A stretch of DNA of 64,000 bases from an uncultured Ellagibacter sp. (GCA_934654815.1 CAKUGU010000002.1:22051-86050); one strand, 5' to 3'. Positions 1 to 9,847 are shown, numbered from the stretch's first letter. The notes: generated by a model not told the origin, from the letters alone. Program-made: numbers and translations.

Positions 1-43
1 CCTGTTGGAGCAGGAATCGAGCGGCACCAAGGAGGACGATTAC

Positions 44-540
<497 letters not shown>

Positions 541-541
<1 letters not shown>

Positions 542-1893
542 TGTTCAAGAAAATTCTCATCGCCAACCGCGGCGAGGTCGCGCTGCGCATCATGCGCGCC
601 TGCAAAGAACTCGGGGTGAAGACGGTCGCGGTGTACTCCACCGAAGACGCCGACACCTACCCGGTGCACTACGCTGACGAGGCGGTATGCATCGGGCCCG
701 CCCAGGCCACCAAAAGCTATCTCGTCATGTCCAACATCATCGCGGCCGCGAAGAACACCGGCGCCGAGGCCATCCACCCCGGCTACGGCTTTCTGGCCGA
801 GAACGCCGACTTCGCCCGTGCCTGCGTCGACAACGACCTCGTGTTCATCGGCCCTTCCGCCGAGTGCATCGAGCGCATGGGCGACAAGTCCGCTGCGCGC
901 GAGACCATGAAGGCGTGCGGCGTGCCGACGGTGCCCGGCTCCGACGGCTGCATCGACACGGTCGAGGAAGCGCGCGCGTTCGCCGAGCACGTGGGCTACC
1001 CCGTGCTCATCAAGGCGACGGCGGGCGGCGGCGGCAAGGGCATGCGCGAAGTGCACGACCCGGCCGACCTCGAGTCGCACTACAAGGCGGCCCGCGCCGA
1101 GGCGGGCGCCGCGTTCGGCAACGACGGCGTCTACCTGGAGAAGCTCGTGCTCCGTCCGCGCCACGTCGAGGTGCAGGTGCTTGCCGACGACTTCGGCAAC
1201 CACGTCGCTCTGTGCGAGCGCGACTGCTCCGTGCAGCGCCGCCACCAGAAGCTCATCGAGGAGGCTCCCTCCCCGGCGCTGACCGACGAGCTGCGCCGCG
1301 CCATGGGGGTCGCCGCCCTCAAGGCCGTCCGCGCGGTCGACTACAAGAACGCCGGCACCATCGAGTTCTTGCTCGACACCTCGGGCAAGTTCTACTTCAT
1401 GGAGATGAACACGCGCGTACAGGTCGAGCACCCGGTTTCCGAGCAGATCACCGGCACCGACATCATCAAGGAGCAGCTGCGCATCGCCTCCGGCGAGCCG
1501 ATGAGCTGCGCCGACCGCGCGCCGTTCTCTCCCTTCGGCCACGCCATGGAGTTCCGCATCAACGCCGAGGACCCCGATCACGGCTTCCGCCCGTGCCCGG
1601 GCACCATCACGCGCTTCGAGCCCCCCATGGGCCCGGGTGTGCGCGTCGAAACCTACGTGCACGCCGGTTCGCGCATCTCGCCGTACTACGATTCCATGGT
1701 CGCGAAGGTCATCGTGAGCGGCCAGGATCGCGAGGAATGCCTTGCGCGCGGCCGCCGCGCCCTTGACGAGTTCGTCATCGAGGGCATCGCGACCACGCTG
1801 CCGTTCCATCGCCGCGTGCTCGACAACGAGGTGTTCTGCGCCGGCGAGGCGACGACCGATTTCATCGAGACCCAGATGGGAGATCTGCTATGA
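541..1893 (+). CDS. accC: Acetyl-CoA carboxylase, biotin carboxylase subunit
   Basis: The 450-residue biotin carboxylase performs ATP-dependent carboxylation of the biotin on AccB. It begins MFKKILIANRGEVALRIM, the family N-terminus. The ATP-grasp glycine-rich loop (KATAGGGGKGM) is present, as are MNTRVQVEHPVSE (catalytic region) and the C-terminal biotin carboxylase domain (FRINAEDP). Length is normal for the single-function subunit (about 450). The ATG overlaps the accB stop by one base, and the stop overlaps the next gene through ATGA. The carboxyltransferase genes are not in the window. Confidence 0.95.
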
Positions 1894-2243
1894 GCGAGTT
1901 GAACGTTGACGGCATGGCGCTTGCGCCGGGCGTCGTCGAAACCATCGTTTCCATCGCGGTGAGCGAAGTCGAGGGTGTGGCCTGCGTCGGTTCCGCCAAC
2001 GCGTCGGGTCGCGGCATCCGCTCGGTGTTCGGGCAGAAGCCCCAGACGCAGGGCATCGAGATCACGGTGAACGAGGACAACAAGTTCGACATCTCGATCC
2101 GCATCGAGGTGTACTACGGCTTCGCGTTGCCCGAGGTCGCCTCGAAGCTGCGCCAGGCGGTCGCCGACGCGGTGGCGAGCCAGGTCGGCGTCGAGGTCGC
2201 GTCGGTCGACGTGTTCATCGACGGCATCCAGTTCGCCGAATAG
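1890..2243 (+). CDS. Asp23/Gls24 family envelope stress protein (YqhY-like)
   Basis: This 117-residue protein belongs to the Asp23/Gls24 (DUF322) family: conserved VVETIVSIAVSEVEGV near the N-terminus and the terminal VDVFIDGIQF segment. In Firmicutes the homologue YqhY sits beside accBC and has been linked to control of lipid synthesis; here it overlaps accC by 4 bases (ATGA), the same arrangement. The biochemical role is not established. Its position between accC and nusB supports co-transcription with fatty acid synthesis genes. Confidence 0.85.
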   Translation: MSELNVDGMALAPGVVETIVSIAVSEVEGVACVGSANASGRGIRSVFGQKPQTQGIEITVNEDNKFDISIRIEVYYGFALPEVASKLRQAVADAVASQVGVEVASVDVFIDGIQFAE

Positions 2244-2250
2244 GAGACAC

Positions 2251-2937
2251 ATGGCACGACGACATGAACGCACCGTTGCGCGCCAAAGCGCGCTTCAGGT
2301 GCTCTACACAAGCGAAATCCAGGGCGTTCCCGCGTCCGATTTGGTCGATGCCGGGAGCATTCTGGAAGACGAGACGCCGCTTTCCGATTACGCGGTGCGC
2401 CTCATCGACGGCGTCGACGAGAAGATACTCGCACTCAACGCGCGCCTCGCGTCCACGTCCGAGAACTGGAAGCTCGACCGCATGCCCGTGGTCGACCGCT
2501 GCATCTTGCGCCTTGCGGCCTACGAGATGCTCTATGTCGACGAGGTTCCCGTATCGGTCGCCATCAACGAGGCGGTCGAGCTGGCCAAGGGCTTCGGCGG
2601 CGAGGACGAGTCGCCGCGCTTCGTGAACGGCGTTCTGGGCCGTATCGCGCGCCAGATCGAGGAAGACGCGAAGGACCCCGAGGCCGCGAAGCGCCGCGAG
2701 GACGAGATGTACGCGGCCTATGCGTTCCCGACGACCGAGGAAGAGCCTGCCGAGGGCGCAGCCGAAGATTCTTCGGAACCTGTCGATTCCGTGCAGGACG
2801 GCGCTTCCGGGGGCGCGCTTTCACAAGGTGCCGACGTCGTGTTCGAGGGCATCTTCGACGACGATGACGAAGCGGCCGCCGAAACCGGCGCGGCCGAGGG
2901 CGCATCACCTGAGGAGCCGGTGAATGCCGAACGCTAG
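2251..2937 (+). CDS. nusB: Transcription antitermination protein NusB with acidic tail
   Basis: NusB binds boxA RNA with NusE/S10 and supports processive rRNA transcription. Residues 1-145 match the family: RHERTVARQSALQVLY at the start, then NWKLDRMPVVDRCILRLA and PVSVAINEAVELAKGFG with VNGVLGRIA. NusB is usually 130-150 residues; this protein has 228. The extra C-terminal ~80 residues are Glu/Asp/Ala/Ser rich and look disordered. AGGAG precedes the ATG by 6 bases. The 3' end overlaps xseB by 14 bases. Confidence 0.92.
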   Translation: MARRHERTVARQSALQVLYTSEIQGVPASDLVDAGSILEDETPLSDYAVRLIDGVDEKILALNARLASTSENWKLDRMPVVDRCILRLAAYEMLYVDEVPVSVAINEAVELAKGFGGEDESPRFVNGVLGRIARQIEEDAKDPEAAKRREDEMYAAYAFPTTEEEPAEGAAEDSSEPVDSVQDGASGGALSQGADVVFEGIFDDDDEAAAETGAAEGASPEEPVNAER

Positions 2938-3232
2938 CGCAGACACCTTCGACGATGTCCGCAACCGCCTCGACGAGATCGTCGAGGCGGTCAACGCTCC
3001 GGGCATATCCCTCGACGAGGCGCTTTCCCTTTACGAGGAAGCGGTGAAGCTCGGGCTTGCGGCCTGCGACCTTTCCGAGGAAGGCGCCGAGGAGCTTATC
3101 GCCCAGGAAGAGGCCAAGGAAGCGGCGGAAAAGGAAGTTGCCCTCGCTGAGGCCGGGGAAACCGCCGCGCAAGAGAGCGTTGCGACAGATGCGCCCGATC
3201 CGAGCGAGACGCGCTCGACTGACGTAGAATAG
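2924..3232 (+). CDS. xseB: Exodeoxyribonuclease VII small subunit (divergent)
   Basis: The 102-residue product matches XseB over residues 4-45: TFDDVRNRLDEIVEAV, then SLDEALSLYEEAVKLG, the two-helix core that wraps the large subunit. The remaining ~50 residues are Glu/Ala rich. XseB is the small subunit of the single-strand exonuclease VII. The partner gene xseA is not adjacent, which is unusual because the two genes are commonly neighbours. The start overlaps nusB by 14 bases in another frame. Small size lowers confidence slightly, but the core motif is clear. Confidence 0.8.
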   Translation: MPNASADTFDDVRNRLDEIVEAVNAPGISLDEALSLYEEAVKLGLAACDLSEEGAEELIAQEEAKEAAEKEVALAEAGETAAQESVATDAPDPSETRSTDVE

Positions 3233-3279
3233 CGTTACCGCCGCGTTTGCGCGGCATATGCGAGAAGGGGAATGGGGCC

Positions 3280-5157
3280 ATGGCAAACAAACGCATTCTC
3301 GACGTGGTGAATTCGCCGGCGGACTTGAAGCTTCTGACTGACGACGAGCTGTCCATCCTCGCTCGCGAGATTCGCGAGGAAATCATCACGACCACCTCGA
3401 AGACGGGCGGTCACGTCGCCTCTTCCTTGGGCGCGGTTGAAATCATCCTCGCAGTTCACAGCCTTATCAACTGCCCGCACGACAAGTTCATCTTCGACGT
3501 AGGGCATCAATCCTACGCGCACAAGCTCGTCACCGGTCGCCGCGATCGGTTCTCGACGCTGCGCACGTTCCACGGCATCTCGGGCTTCCCGAAGCCAAGC
3601 GAAAGCCCCTACGACGTGCACGCGTCGGGCCATGCATCGGACTCGCTTTCCATCGCGGTCGGGCTCGCCAAGGCACGCGACTTGTCTCACGGCGACGAGA
3701 AGATCGTCGCGCTCATCGGCGATGCGGCCTTGGGCGGCGGCATGGCGTTCGAGGCGCTGAACTACATCGGCCAGGCGCAGCTTCCGCTCGTCATCATCTT
3801 AAACGACAACGAGATGTCCATCTCCCGCAACGTCGGGGCGCTCATGAAGCATCTGGGCTACCTGCGCACGTCGTCGTCGTACCGCACGACGCGCGATCGC
3901 GTTCAGGAAGCGATGGAGCAGTCGGGCGCCATCGGCACCGCGCTCATGCACTTCGGGCGCAACGCGAAGGAGTCGATGAAGCAGTTCGTGCTGCCGCGGA
4001 CGATGATCTTCGAGCAGCTCGGCATCGTGTGCACCACGCCGGTCGACGGGCACAACATCCACGAGCTCAAAGAGACGCTTTCCACCTGCCTCGCCACGAA
4101 CGGGCCCGTGCTCATGCACGTGGTCACGAAGAAGGGCGCAGGCTACGGCCCCGCGATGGCCGACCCGACGCGTTTCCACGGCACCGGCCCCTTCGACATC
4201 GCTACGGGCAAGGCCGTGAAGGCGCCTGCGAAGGCCCCCAGCTACACGAGCGTCTTCGGGGCGTCGCTTGTGCGCGAGGCGCGTCGCGACGAGCGGATCG
4301 TGGCCATCACGGCGGCGATGGAGACGGGTACGGGCCTCGTCGATTTCGCGAAGGAATTCCCCGACCGCTTCATCGACGTGGGCATTTGCGAGGAGAACGC
4401 CGCGGGTATGGCGGCGGGGCTCGCCATCGGCGGGAAGAAACCGGTGTTCGCGGTGTACTCCACCTTCCTGCAGCGCGCGATCGACCAGCTCATCACGAAC
4501 AACGCGCTCATGAATCTCGACGTCGTGTTCGCCATCGACCGCGCGGGCCTCGTCGGCGCCGACGGGCCGACGCATCATGGCATGTTCGATCTCGTCTACA
4601 CGCGTATGGTGCCGAACATGCGGGTCATCGCGCCGTCCGACGAGGCGGAGCTCTCGAGCGCGCTCCACACCGCGCTTGCGCTCGGCGGCCCGTTCGCCGT
4701 GCGCTACCCGCGCGGCGCCGCGACGGGCGTTCCCATGCCCGAAGAACCTGAAACGTTCGAACCGGGCGTTTCGCGCACGGTGCGTGAAGGTTCGGACGTC
4801 GCCATCCTGGCGTTCGGCAACATGGTCGCGCCCGCGGTTTCGGCGGCCGAGTCGCTCGCCGCGAAGGGCGTTTCCGTGCGCGTCGTCGACATGCGTTGGG
4901 TGAAGCCGCTCGACGTGGACGCGATCCGCGACGCGGCGAAGACGCGCCTCGTCGTCACGGTGGAAGATGGCGTCGTGCGCGGCGGTGTGGGCGAGGAGGT
5001 GCTCGCCGAGCTCGCACGTCAGGACGCGAAGGTGTCCGCGCTCACGCTGGGCATCCCCGACAAGTACATCATGCAGGGCGCCCCCGACTTCCTCATGGAA
5101 GAGCTCGGCCTCGATGCGAAGGGAATCGCCGCGGCGATCGAGGAGAAGCTGGGGTAG
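3280..5157 (+). CDS. dxs: 1-deoxy-D-xylulose-5-phosphate synthase
   Basis: The 625-residue thiamine-diphosphate enzyme condenses pyruvate with glyceraldehyde 3-phosphate, the first step of the MEP isoprenoid pathway. Visible motifs: GGHVASSLGAVEI and DVGHQSYAHKLVTGR near the N-terminus, the ThDP motif GDAALGGG...NDNEMSIS, HHGMFDLVY in the pyrimidine-binding domain and a C-terminal transketolase domain. The ATG at 3280 follows AAGGGG; an upstream in-frame TTG (3247) is less likely. It is the last gene of the acc-nusB-xseB cluster and is followed by a terminator. Confidence 0.94.
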   Translation: MANKRILDVVNSPADLKLLTDDELSILAREIREEIITTTSKTGGHVASSLGAVEIILAVHSLINCPHDKFIFDVGHQSYAHKLVTGRRDRFSTLRTFHGISGFPKPSESPYDVHASGHASDSLSIAVGLAKARDLSHGDEKIVALIGDAALGGGMAFEALNYIGQAQLPLVIILNDNEMSISRNVGALMKHLGYLRTSSSYRTTRDRVQEAMEQSGAIGTALMHFGRNAKESMKQFVLPRTMIFEQLGIVCTTPVDGHNIHELKETLSTCLATNGPVLMHVVTKKGAGYGPAMADPTRFHGTGPFDIATGKAVKAPAKAPSYTSVFGASLVREARRDERIVAITAAMETGTGLVDFAKEFPDRFIDVGICEENAAGMAAGLAIGGKKPVFAVYSTFLQRAIDQLITNNALMNLDVVFAIDRAGLVGADGPTHHGMFDLVYTRMVPNMRVIAPSDEAELSSALHTALALGGPFAVRYPRGAATGVPMPEEPETFEPGVSRTVREGSDVAILAFGNMVAPAVSAAESLAAKGVSVRVVDMRWVKPLDVDAIRDAAKTRLVVTVEDGVVRGGVGEEVLAELARQDAKVSALTLGIPDKYIMQGAPDFLMEELGLDAKGIAAAIEEKLG

Positions 5158-5232
5158 GAGGGGCCTTCGCGCCCGCAAAACCGTTTCGCCCCAATCGGCG
5201 AACGGTTCTTCGTAACCTTGTTGAAACAATAG

Positions 5233-5267
5233 CCTCAGGTGCTTTCACCTGGGGTTATTTCTTTTTT
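5233..5267 (+). terminator. Intrinsic terminator of the accB-dxs operon
   Basis: A 9-bp stem CCTCAGGTG / CACCTGGGG (5233-5241 with 5246-5254, one G-U pair) and a 4-nt loop are followed by a T-rich tract (TTATTTCTTTTTT). It lies 75 bases after dxs. Confidence 0.85.
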
Positions 5268-5405
5268 GTTACGCATGCGCTTCCCGTTTGTTTCGGCTCG
5301 TTTTAATGAACGTTAACAGTGGGCGGCGCAAGCGTTTTCGCGGGGGTTGGGTGCGATTATCTTCTCTGTCATACAGCGCGTATTCGAAACAGAGGAGGTA
5401 AAGCA

Positions 5406-6680
5406 ATGTTTGACTCGGGTAATACAGGATTCATGCTCGTCTGCGCGATGCTGGTCCTGCTTATGACTCCTGGCCTTGCGTTCTTCTACGGAGGGCTCTC
5501 TCGTCGCAAGAACGTGCTCAACACCATGGTCATGGTGTTCGGCGTTCTCGGCATCGTTGCGATCACTTGGACGATTTTCGGTTGGTCTTTCGCCTACGGC
5601 GGAGACGGCTCGATTCCGTTCTTCGGAGGTTTCGACCAGATCGGCCTGAGCGGCCTGGTCGCCAACATCACTGGTGAAGCGCCCGAAGCACTGAGTCACG
5701 ACAGCTATCCCGCGATGGCCGATGTCGTCTTCCAGCTTGCGTTCTGCATGATCACGACCGCGATCATCACCGGTTCGCTCGCGGGCCGCATGAAGTACGG
5801 TGCGATCTGCGTATTCGTCGCTATTTGGACCATCGTCGTGTACCCGGCCCTCGCCCACATGGTGTGGGGCGGCGACGGCTCGCTCATCGGCGACACCATC
5901 GGCGCGCTCGACTTCGCAGGCGGCGACGTCGTCCACATCTCCTCCGGTCTGACCGGCCTCATCCTCTGCCTGCTGCTCGGCAAGCGCAAGGGCTTCGGCA
6001 TGATGAGCTACCGCCCGCACAACGTCCCGTTCGTAGCTTTGGGCGCATCGCTTCTGTGGTTCGGCTGGTTCGGTTTCAATGCGGGTTCCGAGTTCGCGGC
6101 TGATGGCGTTGCGGCGCTGGCTCTCGTGAACACGGTGGTCGCATCCGGCTCCGCTCTCGTGTCCTGGATGATCGTCGAGCGCGTGAAGACGGGCAAGCCC
6201 ACCCTCGTCGGTGCCGCGACCGGTCTTGTCGCAGGCCTCGTCGTCATCACCCCTGCTGCCGGCTTCGTGGAGCCCTGGGCCGCCCTCATCATGGGTCTCA
6301 TCGTTTCCCCCATCTGCTACTTCGCCATCTCCTTCTGCAAGGCGAAGATCGGTTACGACGATGCGCTTGACGCATTCGGTTGCCACTGCGTCGGCGGCAT
6401 TGTCGGGGGCATCCTGACCGGCATCTTCTGCGTGCCCGAGCTTTCCTGGACCGACTTCGGCGGTCTCATCTACACCGGCGACCCGTCGCTCCTCGTGAGC
6501 CAGATCTTGGGCATCCTCATCACGATCGTGTTCGTCGGCGTGTTCGATGTGATCATCGGCTTCATCGTGAAGGCCTGCTTCAAGGGCAGCCTCCGCGTCA
6601 GCGAGGAAGCCGAAGCGCAGGGCCTCGACGTTGCGGAACACGGCGAATCCGCGTACCCTGCCTACATCGGCCTCGACTAA
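5406..6680 (+). CDS. amtB: Ammonium transporter AmtB
   Basis: A 424-residue Amt/Rh channel for ammonium uptake. The sequence starts FDSGNTGFMLVCAMLVLLMTPG and has about eleven hydrophobic segments. Family motifs include GLAFFYGGL, AHMVWGGDGSL, DFAGGDVVHISSG with the twin-His pathway residue, and DALDAFGCHCVGGIVG with the second pore His. The ATG at 5406 follows GAGGAGGT; translation could extend upstream only without a ribosome site. glnK follows 30 bases later, the standard amtB-glnK pair in which GlnK blocks the channel when nitrogen is plentiful. Confidence 0.95.
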   Translation: MFDSGNTGFMLVCAMLVLLMTPGLAFFYGGLSRRKNVLNTMVMVFGVLGIVAITWTIFGWSFAYGGDGSIPFFGGFDQIGLSGLVANITGEAPEALSHDSYPAMADVVFQLAFCMITTAIITGSLAGRMKYGAICVFVAIWTIVVYPALAHMVWGGDGSLIGDTIGALDFAGGDVVHISSGLTGLILCLLLGKRKGFGMMSYRPHNVPFVALGASLLWFGWFGFNAGSEFAADGVAALALVNTVVASGSALVSWMIVERVKTGKPTLVGAATGLVAGLVVITPAAGFVEPWAALIMGLIVSPICYFAISFCKAKIGYDDALDAFGCHCVGGIVGGILTGIFCVPELSWTDFGGLIYTGDPSLLVSQILGILITIVFVGVFDVIIGFIVKACFKGSLRVSEEAEAQGLDVAEHGESAYPAYIGLD

Positions 6681-6710
6681 CTGGCTCGTTTTCGAAAGGA
6701 GTTGAACAGT

Positions 6711-7049
6711 ATGAAGAGAATCGTAGCGATCGTTCGCCCCGAGAAGCTCGAGCCGCTTAAGGAGGCGCTCTTCGCGGAAAAGGTCGGCGGCATGACCATT
6801 TCCCAGGTGAATGGGTGCGGCAGCCAGCACGGCTGGAAGGAATACTACCGCGGCACCGAGGTTCTGCTGAACATGGTGCCGAAGGTGAGGTTCGAGCTTG
6901 TGGTGGCCGACGACGAGGTGGACGGCCTGGTGAAGGTCATCACCGAGACGGCCCGTACCGGAAACGTCGGCGACGGCAAGATCTTCGTCTCGCCGATCGA
7001 CGAGGTCATCCGCATCCGCACCGACGAGCGCGGGGAAGCGGCGGTGTAA
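6711..7049 (+). CDS. glnK: P-II nitrogen regulator GlnK, Val at position 51
   Basis: The 112-residue P-II protein senses 2-oxoglutarate and ATP/ADP and gates AmtB. It shows MKRIVAIVRPEKLEPLKEAL, the T-loop region (residues 37-55) and the C-terminal TGNVGDGKIFV (ATP site). The T-loop reads EYYRGTEV where E. coli GlnB reads ELYRGAEY: numbering from Met1, residue 51 is Val, not the Tyr that is uridylylated or adenylylated in other bacteria. Control by covalent modification at that site therefore seems lost, leaving effector binding. AAAGGAG precedes the ATG. Confidence 0.94.
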   Translation: MKRIVAIVRPEKLEPLKEALFAEKVGGMTISQVNGCGSQHGWKEYYRGTEVLLNMVPKVRFELVVADDEVDGLVKVITETARTGNVGDGKIFVSPIDEVIRIRTDERGEAAV

Positions 7050-7091
7050 GCGAAGGCGAAGCAAAGCGACTGTGCGAATCGTCACGCTCGT

Positions 7092-7129
7092 GGGGCGGTG
7101 TTCCTTTTGGGAACGCCGCCCCGTTTTTT
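7092..7129 (+). terminator. Intrinsic terminator after amtB-glnK
   Basis: A long stem GGGGCGGTGTTC (from 7092) pairs with GAACGCCGCCCC (7111-7122) with one G-U pair, followed by six T. Confidence 0.9.
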
Positions 7130-7134
7130 GGTTG

Positions 7135-7157
7135 TTAGGAAGATAAGCGCTTTCTAA
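7135..7157. promoter_or_regulatory. Candidate operator upstream of the PerR gene
   Basis: TTAGGAAG (7135-7142) and CTTTCTAA (7150-7157) form an inverted repeat with one mismatch and a 7-bp spacer in an AT-rich stretch 51 bases before the regulator gene. Fur-family regulators often bind their own promoters at AT-rich dyads; binding here is inferred. Confidence 0.4.
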
Positions 7158-7208
7158 TAGTATATAATCCTAATAAAGATATGAGGCTAACATCCGAAAG
7201 GCTTGCGA

Positions 7209-7619
7209 ATGACGACTTCATCGAACGACGCGGAGGGCGGCGCTCCCCGCGCGCGCAACACCGTTCAGCGATCGCTCGTTTTGGAAGCGGTGCGCTCTCT
7301 TCATAACCATCCCACGTCGGCCGACGTGTACGAGGCAGTGCGCAAGAAGCACCCGAGCATCTCGCGCGCCACGGTCTATCGCAACCTTGGCGTGCTGGCC
7401 GAGAAGGGTGAGGTCCTGCATATTCCCGTAACGGGCGGTGCCGACCGCTACGATTTCCGCTGCGATTGCCACTTCCACGCGATCTGCGACAGGTGCGGCG
7501 CGGTGTACGATGTGGAGATGCTCGACGCCGACCTGCTTTCCCGGATAAAAGACAGCCATGGCTTCAACGTAACAGGCTACGACCTCATCTTCCACGGCGT
7601 ATGCCCCGATTGCGCTTAA
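7209..7619 (+). CDS. perR: Fur-family regulator, PerR type
   Basis: The 136-residue protein has a winged-helix N-terminal half (HNHPTSADVYEAV, SISRATVYRNLGVLAEKG) and a metal-binding C-terminal half. Two CxxC pairs (CDRC and CPDC) form the structural zinc site. RYD and HFH in the DCHFHAICDRCG segment match the regulatory-metal ligands of PerR, and CGAVYD places Asp where PerR has Asp104. This suggests a peroxide sensor rather than Fur, though family assignment from motifs is not proof. The ATG at 7209 follows GAAAGG. No peroxide-defence gene is adjacent. Confidence 0.82.
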   Translation: MTTSSNDAEGGAPRARNTVQRSLVLEAVRSLHNHPTSADVYEAVRKKHPSISRATVYRNLGVLAEKGEVLHIPVTGGADRYDFRCDCHFHAICDRCGAVYDVEMLDADLLSRIKDSHGFNVTGYDLIFHGVCPDCA

Positions 7620-7792
7620 GGGAAAACAACTGCCAGGGAAGTGAAAGCGCGATAACGAAAACCTCGGGGCGAAAATAGTCGCGCAGGAGTGCCATCGAGC
7701 AAGGATATGCGATGCGTGAATTCGTCGAATGTCGCCAGCATGTGCCGAACATCGACTAAGAAAGCGCAGATCGATCGCCTATTATATGGGTT

Positions 7793-9697
7793 TCAGTTGT
7801 CTCGAAGCGACATTACTTCGTATCGATAGGGTCTTGCCGCGCGCTTTCTCAGATAATCTCGTAGGCTGGCATCGGTTGCGTAGACATAGCACCCCTTCAT
7901 GCCTCGCGTCATCAAGGTGCGATAGGTGTTCTTGATTATTTCATCGGCGAGTTTGTTCGCGCGCGTGGGATCCTCCTCTCCCATCTTCTTCAACCCTCTG
8001 ATTGACTGATCGGTTTTGGCTCTTTTCGTGTAATCGGTGACCAAGCGACCATCCTCATAGCGTAAATCGTCGCCGATTATCACGCCGACGTATTCGAATT
8101 CGAGGCCTTGGGTTGTGTGGATGCATCCAGCTTCGTTTATCGAAGTCGGACTGATCGCGAATGCTTCGCTGCCCTCCAAGTTCCAGCTCATCTCGAAGTC
8201 GCCGATTATTATCTCGTGAGTGTTCGTGTCGGAACGTCCCGCCTTCGGCCAGTTCCAACAATAGCCCGCCAGTATGCGAGATTTGTTCGTCCCCTCGTTT
8301 CGTTCAATGACTTTTTGCCGCATCTCCTGAGGGGTGTCGAACACGACGAACTCGTAGTCGATGCTCCCGATGTCGTAATTCGCTGTTTTCCGGATGTCCA
8401 AAACGTCATCGAGCCAGGCCAGGTAGCCATCCGATCCGTTACAGCGAAACTGCGAGGTTAATTCCTCGTGGTACACTTCGGCACCATTGAAGGCCGCCCA
8501 ATGCTCTATTTCCGCTACGCTACCGATATCTTTGATCGTCACACGCTGACTTTCGTCGATGAAGAACACGCTGAGCCTGGCAGCGTGAATGATTTCGCTG
8601 ATCTGATTGGTACCTTGGTTGCCGTAGAGTCCTGATTTCTCATTGAGGCGGTGCGCTTCATCGGCAAGGACGACGCCGATGGCATTGCCGGGTGCATCGA
8701 CATAAGATCCAGAGCCTTTAAACATGTTGTCGATGCTGCTTTTGGTTCTATGGCCTTTGAGTTTTCTTGCGTAAACCACGCGTGGAGCGCTGTTCTTCGA
8801 GCAGTACTGCGCGAAGACGCCCTCTTGCGTGAGGCGTGCCAAGAGATTTATCGCTATGACGGTCTTCCCGGTGCCGGGTCCGCCCGTTGCGATGAGCGTG
8901 CGCTTTCTGCCGTCCTTCTCGCATCTGCGAGACAATTCCATAACCCGTTCGAAAATCACCTTCTGGTCATCAATCAGGTTGAACTCGGGATTGCTCTCCA
9001 ACATTCCGACGATGGCATCCTGCAAGCTTTTGGATGGTTTGATTCGGCCGTTGTCGATTTCGTAGAGGATCTCATTGCCGTCGCCGACTTTGACGACGCG
9101 TTTAATATAGTCGCGCAATTTCTTGACGTCGCCCTTCGCGAACGCTGGTGCGTCGTCGAGATATTCTTTGTAGATGGGGTCGTCAAGCGGATCGTCTTTC
9201 GCCCGCAAGTAGTTATGAAGGTAAGCGCATGGCCAGAGGCGTATGCATGCGTTTTGGGCATACTCGTTGTAGTCGCGTATCATCTCCGCATAGCTCCAGG
9301 CTTGATAGGAGGGGTGCACCACTCGGCGGTTAGCGCCTCCTGTGTAAGTCTCGACGATACCGTCGAGACCCTCGATTTTGTTGAGTTTCTCCCATTGTTT
9401 CAGCTCGATGATGACTACATTGGCAAAGTGCTCGTCATCGTAGCCCGAAACAAGGAAGTCAACGCGTTTTGCAGTGTTGGGCAGGTTGTATTCGATTGCG
9501 ATTCCCGAGTCTTGCGGTATCCCGTCATCGTTGAGCACTTTATACATATATTCGAGCGAGTTTACCCACGATCGGAATTCGGCGCTCCCAGTGCTGCGAT
9601 GCATCTTTTCGAGTATGCTGTCGCGAATGCTGTATGCAATCGTATCTTCCTCGACTTCGTTCATGAAGTCGGATTTGCTTCCGCTGTAGATAATCAT
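7793..9697 (-). CDS. PD-(D/E)XK-like nuclease fused to superfamily 1 helicase (DUF2075 type)
   Basis: This 634-residue protein combines two activities. Residues ~70-105 contain RVDFLVSGYDDE...VVIIELKQW, a D...ExK arrangement typical of restriction-like nucleases. The middle and C-terminal parts form a DUF2075/Schlafen-type helicase: Walker A GGPGTGKT (~274), Walker B LADEAHR, DESQR, QFRCNGSDG, TTQGLEFEYVGV and a terminal TLMTRGMKGCYVY. The gene is visibly richer in A+T than its neighbours and stands alone between perR and a repeat array, which suggests transfer. Such fusions are often found among phage-defence genes; that role is inferred. No partner methylase or toxin is next to it. Confidence 0.8.
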   Translation of the reverse strand: MIIYSGSKSDFMNEVEEDTIAYSIRDSILEKMHRSTGSAEFRSWVNSLEYMYKVLNDDGIPQDSGIAIEYNLPNTAKRVDFLVSGYDDEHFANVVIIELKQWEKLNKIEGLDGIVETYTGGANRRVVHPSYQAWSYAEMIRDYNEYAQNACIRLWPCAYLHNYLRAKDDPLDDPIYKEYLDDAPAFAKGDVKKLRDYIKRVVKVGDGNEILYEIDNGRIKPSKSLQDAIVGMLESNPEFNLIDDQKVIFERVMELSRRCEKDGRKRTLIATGGPGTGKTVIAINLLARLTQEGVFAQYCSKNSAPRVVYARKLKGHRTKSSIDNMFKGSGSYVDAPGNAIGVVLADEAHRLNEKSGLYGNQGTNQISEIIHAARLSVFFIDESQRVTIKDIGSVAEIEHWAAFNGAEVYHEELTSQFRCNGSDGYLAWLDDVLDIRKTANYDIGSIDYEFVVFDTPQEMRQKVIERNEGTNKSRILAGYCWNWPKAGRSDTNTHEIIIGDFEMSWNLEGSEAFAISPTSINEAGCIHTTQGLEFEYVGVIIGDDLRYEDGRLVTDYTKRAKTDQSIRGLKKMGEEDPTRANKLADEIIKNTYRTLMTRGMKGCYVYATDASLRDYLRKRAARPYRYEVMSLRDN

Positions 9698-9847
9698 ATG
9701 GCTTCGTGCACTTCCTCGGGTCTCGTACGTGCTCGCTTCGTTGCTTCCAGGTTTTAATTATCCTACAGGATGCGATTGTGAAGAATTGGGTGTTTGCTTT
9801 CGCGAGTACTATTCGCAAAACTTCGGAAATCTCGCGGGCTCCACAGG

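Noticed and set aside
8651..9757. 368-residue plus-strand frame opposite the nuclease-helicase
   Set aside because: No ribosome site or domain; the opposite strand shows complete helicase motifs.
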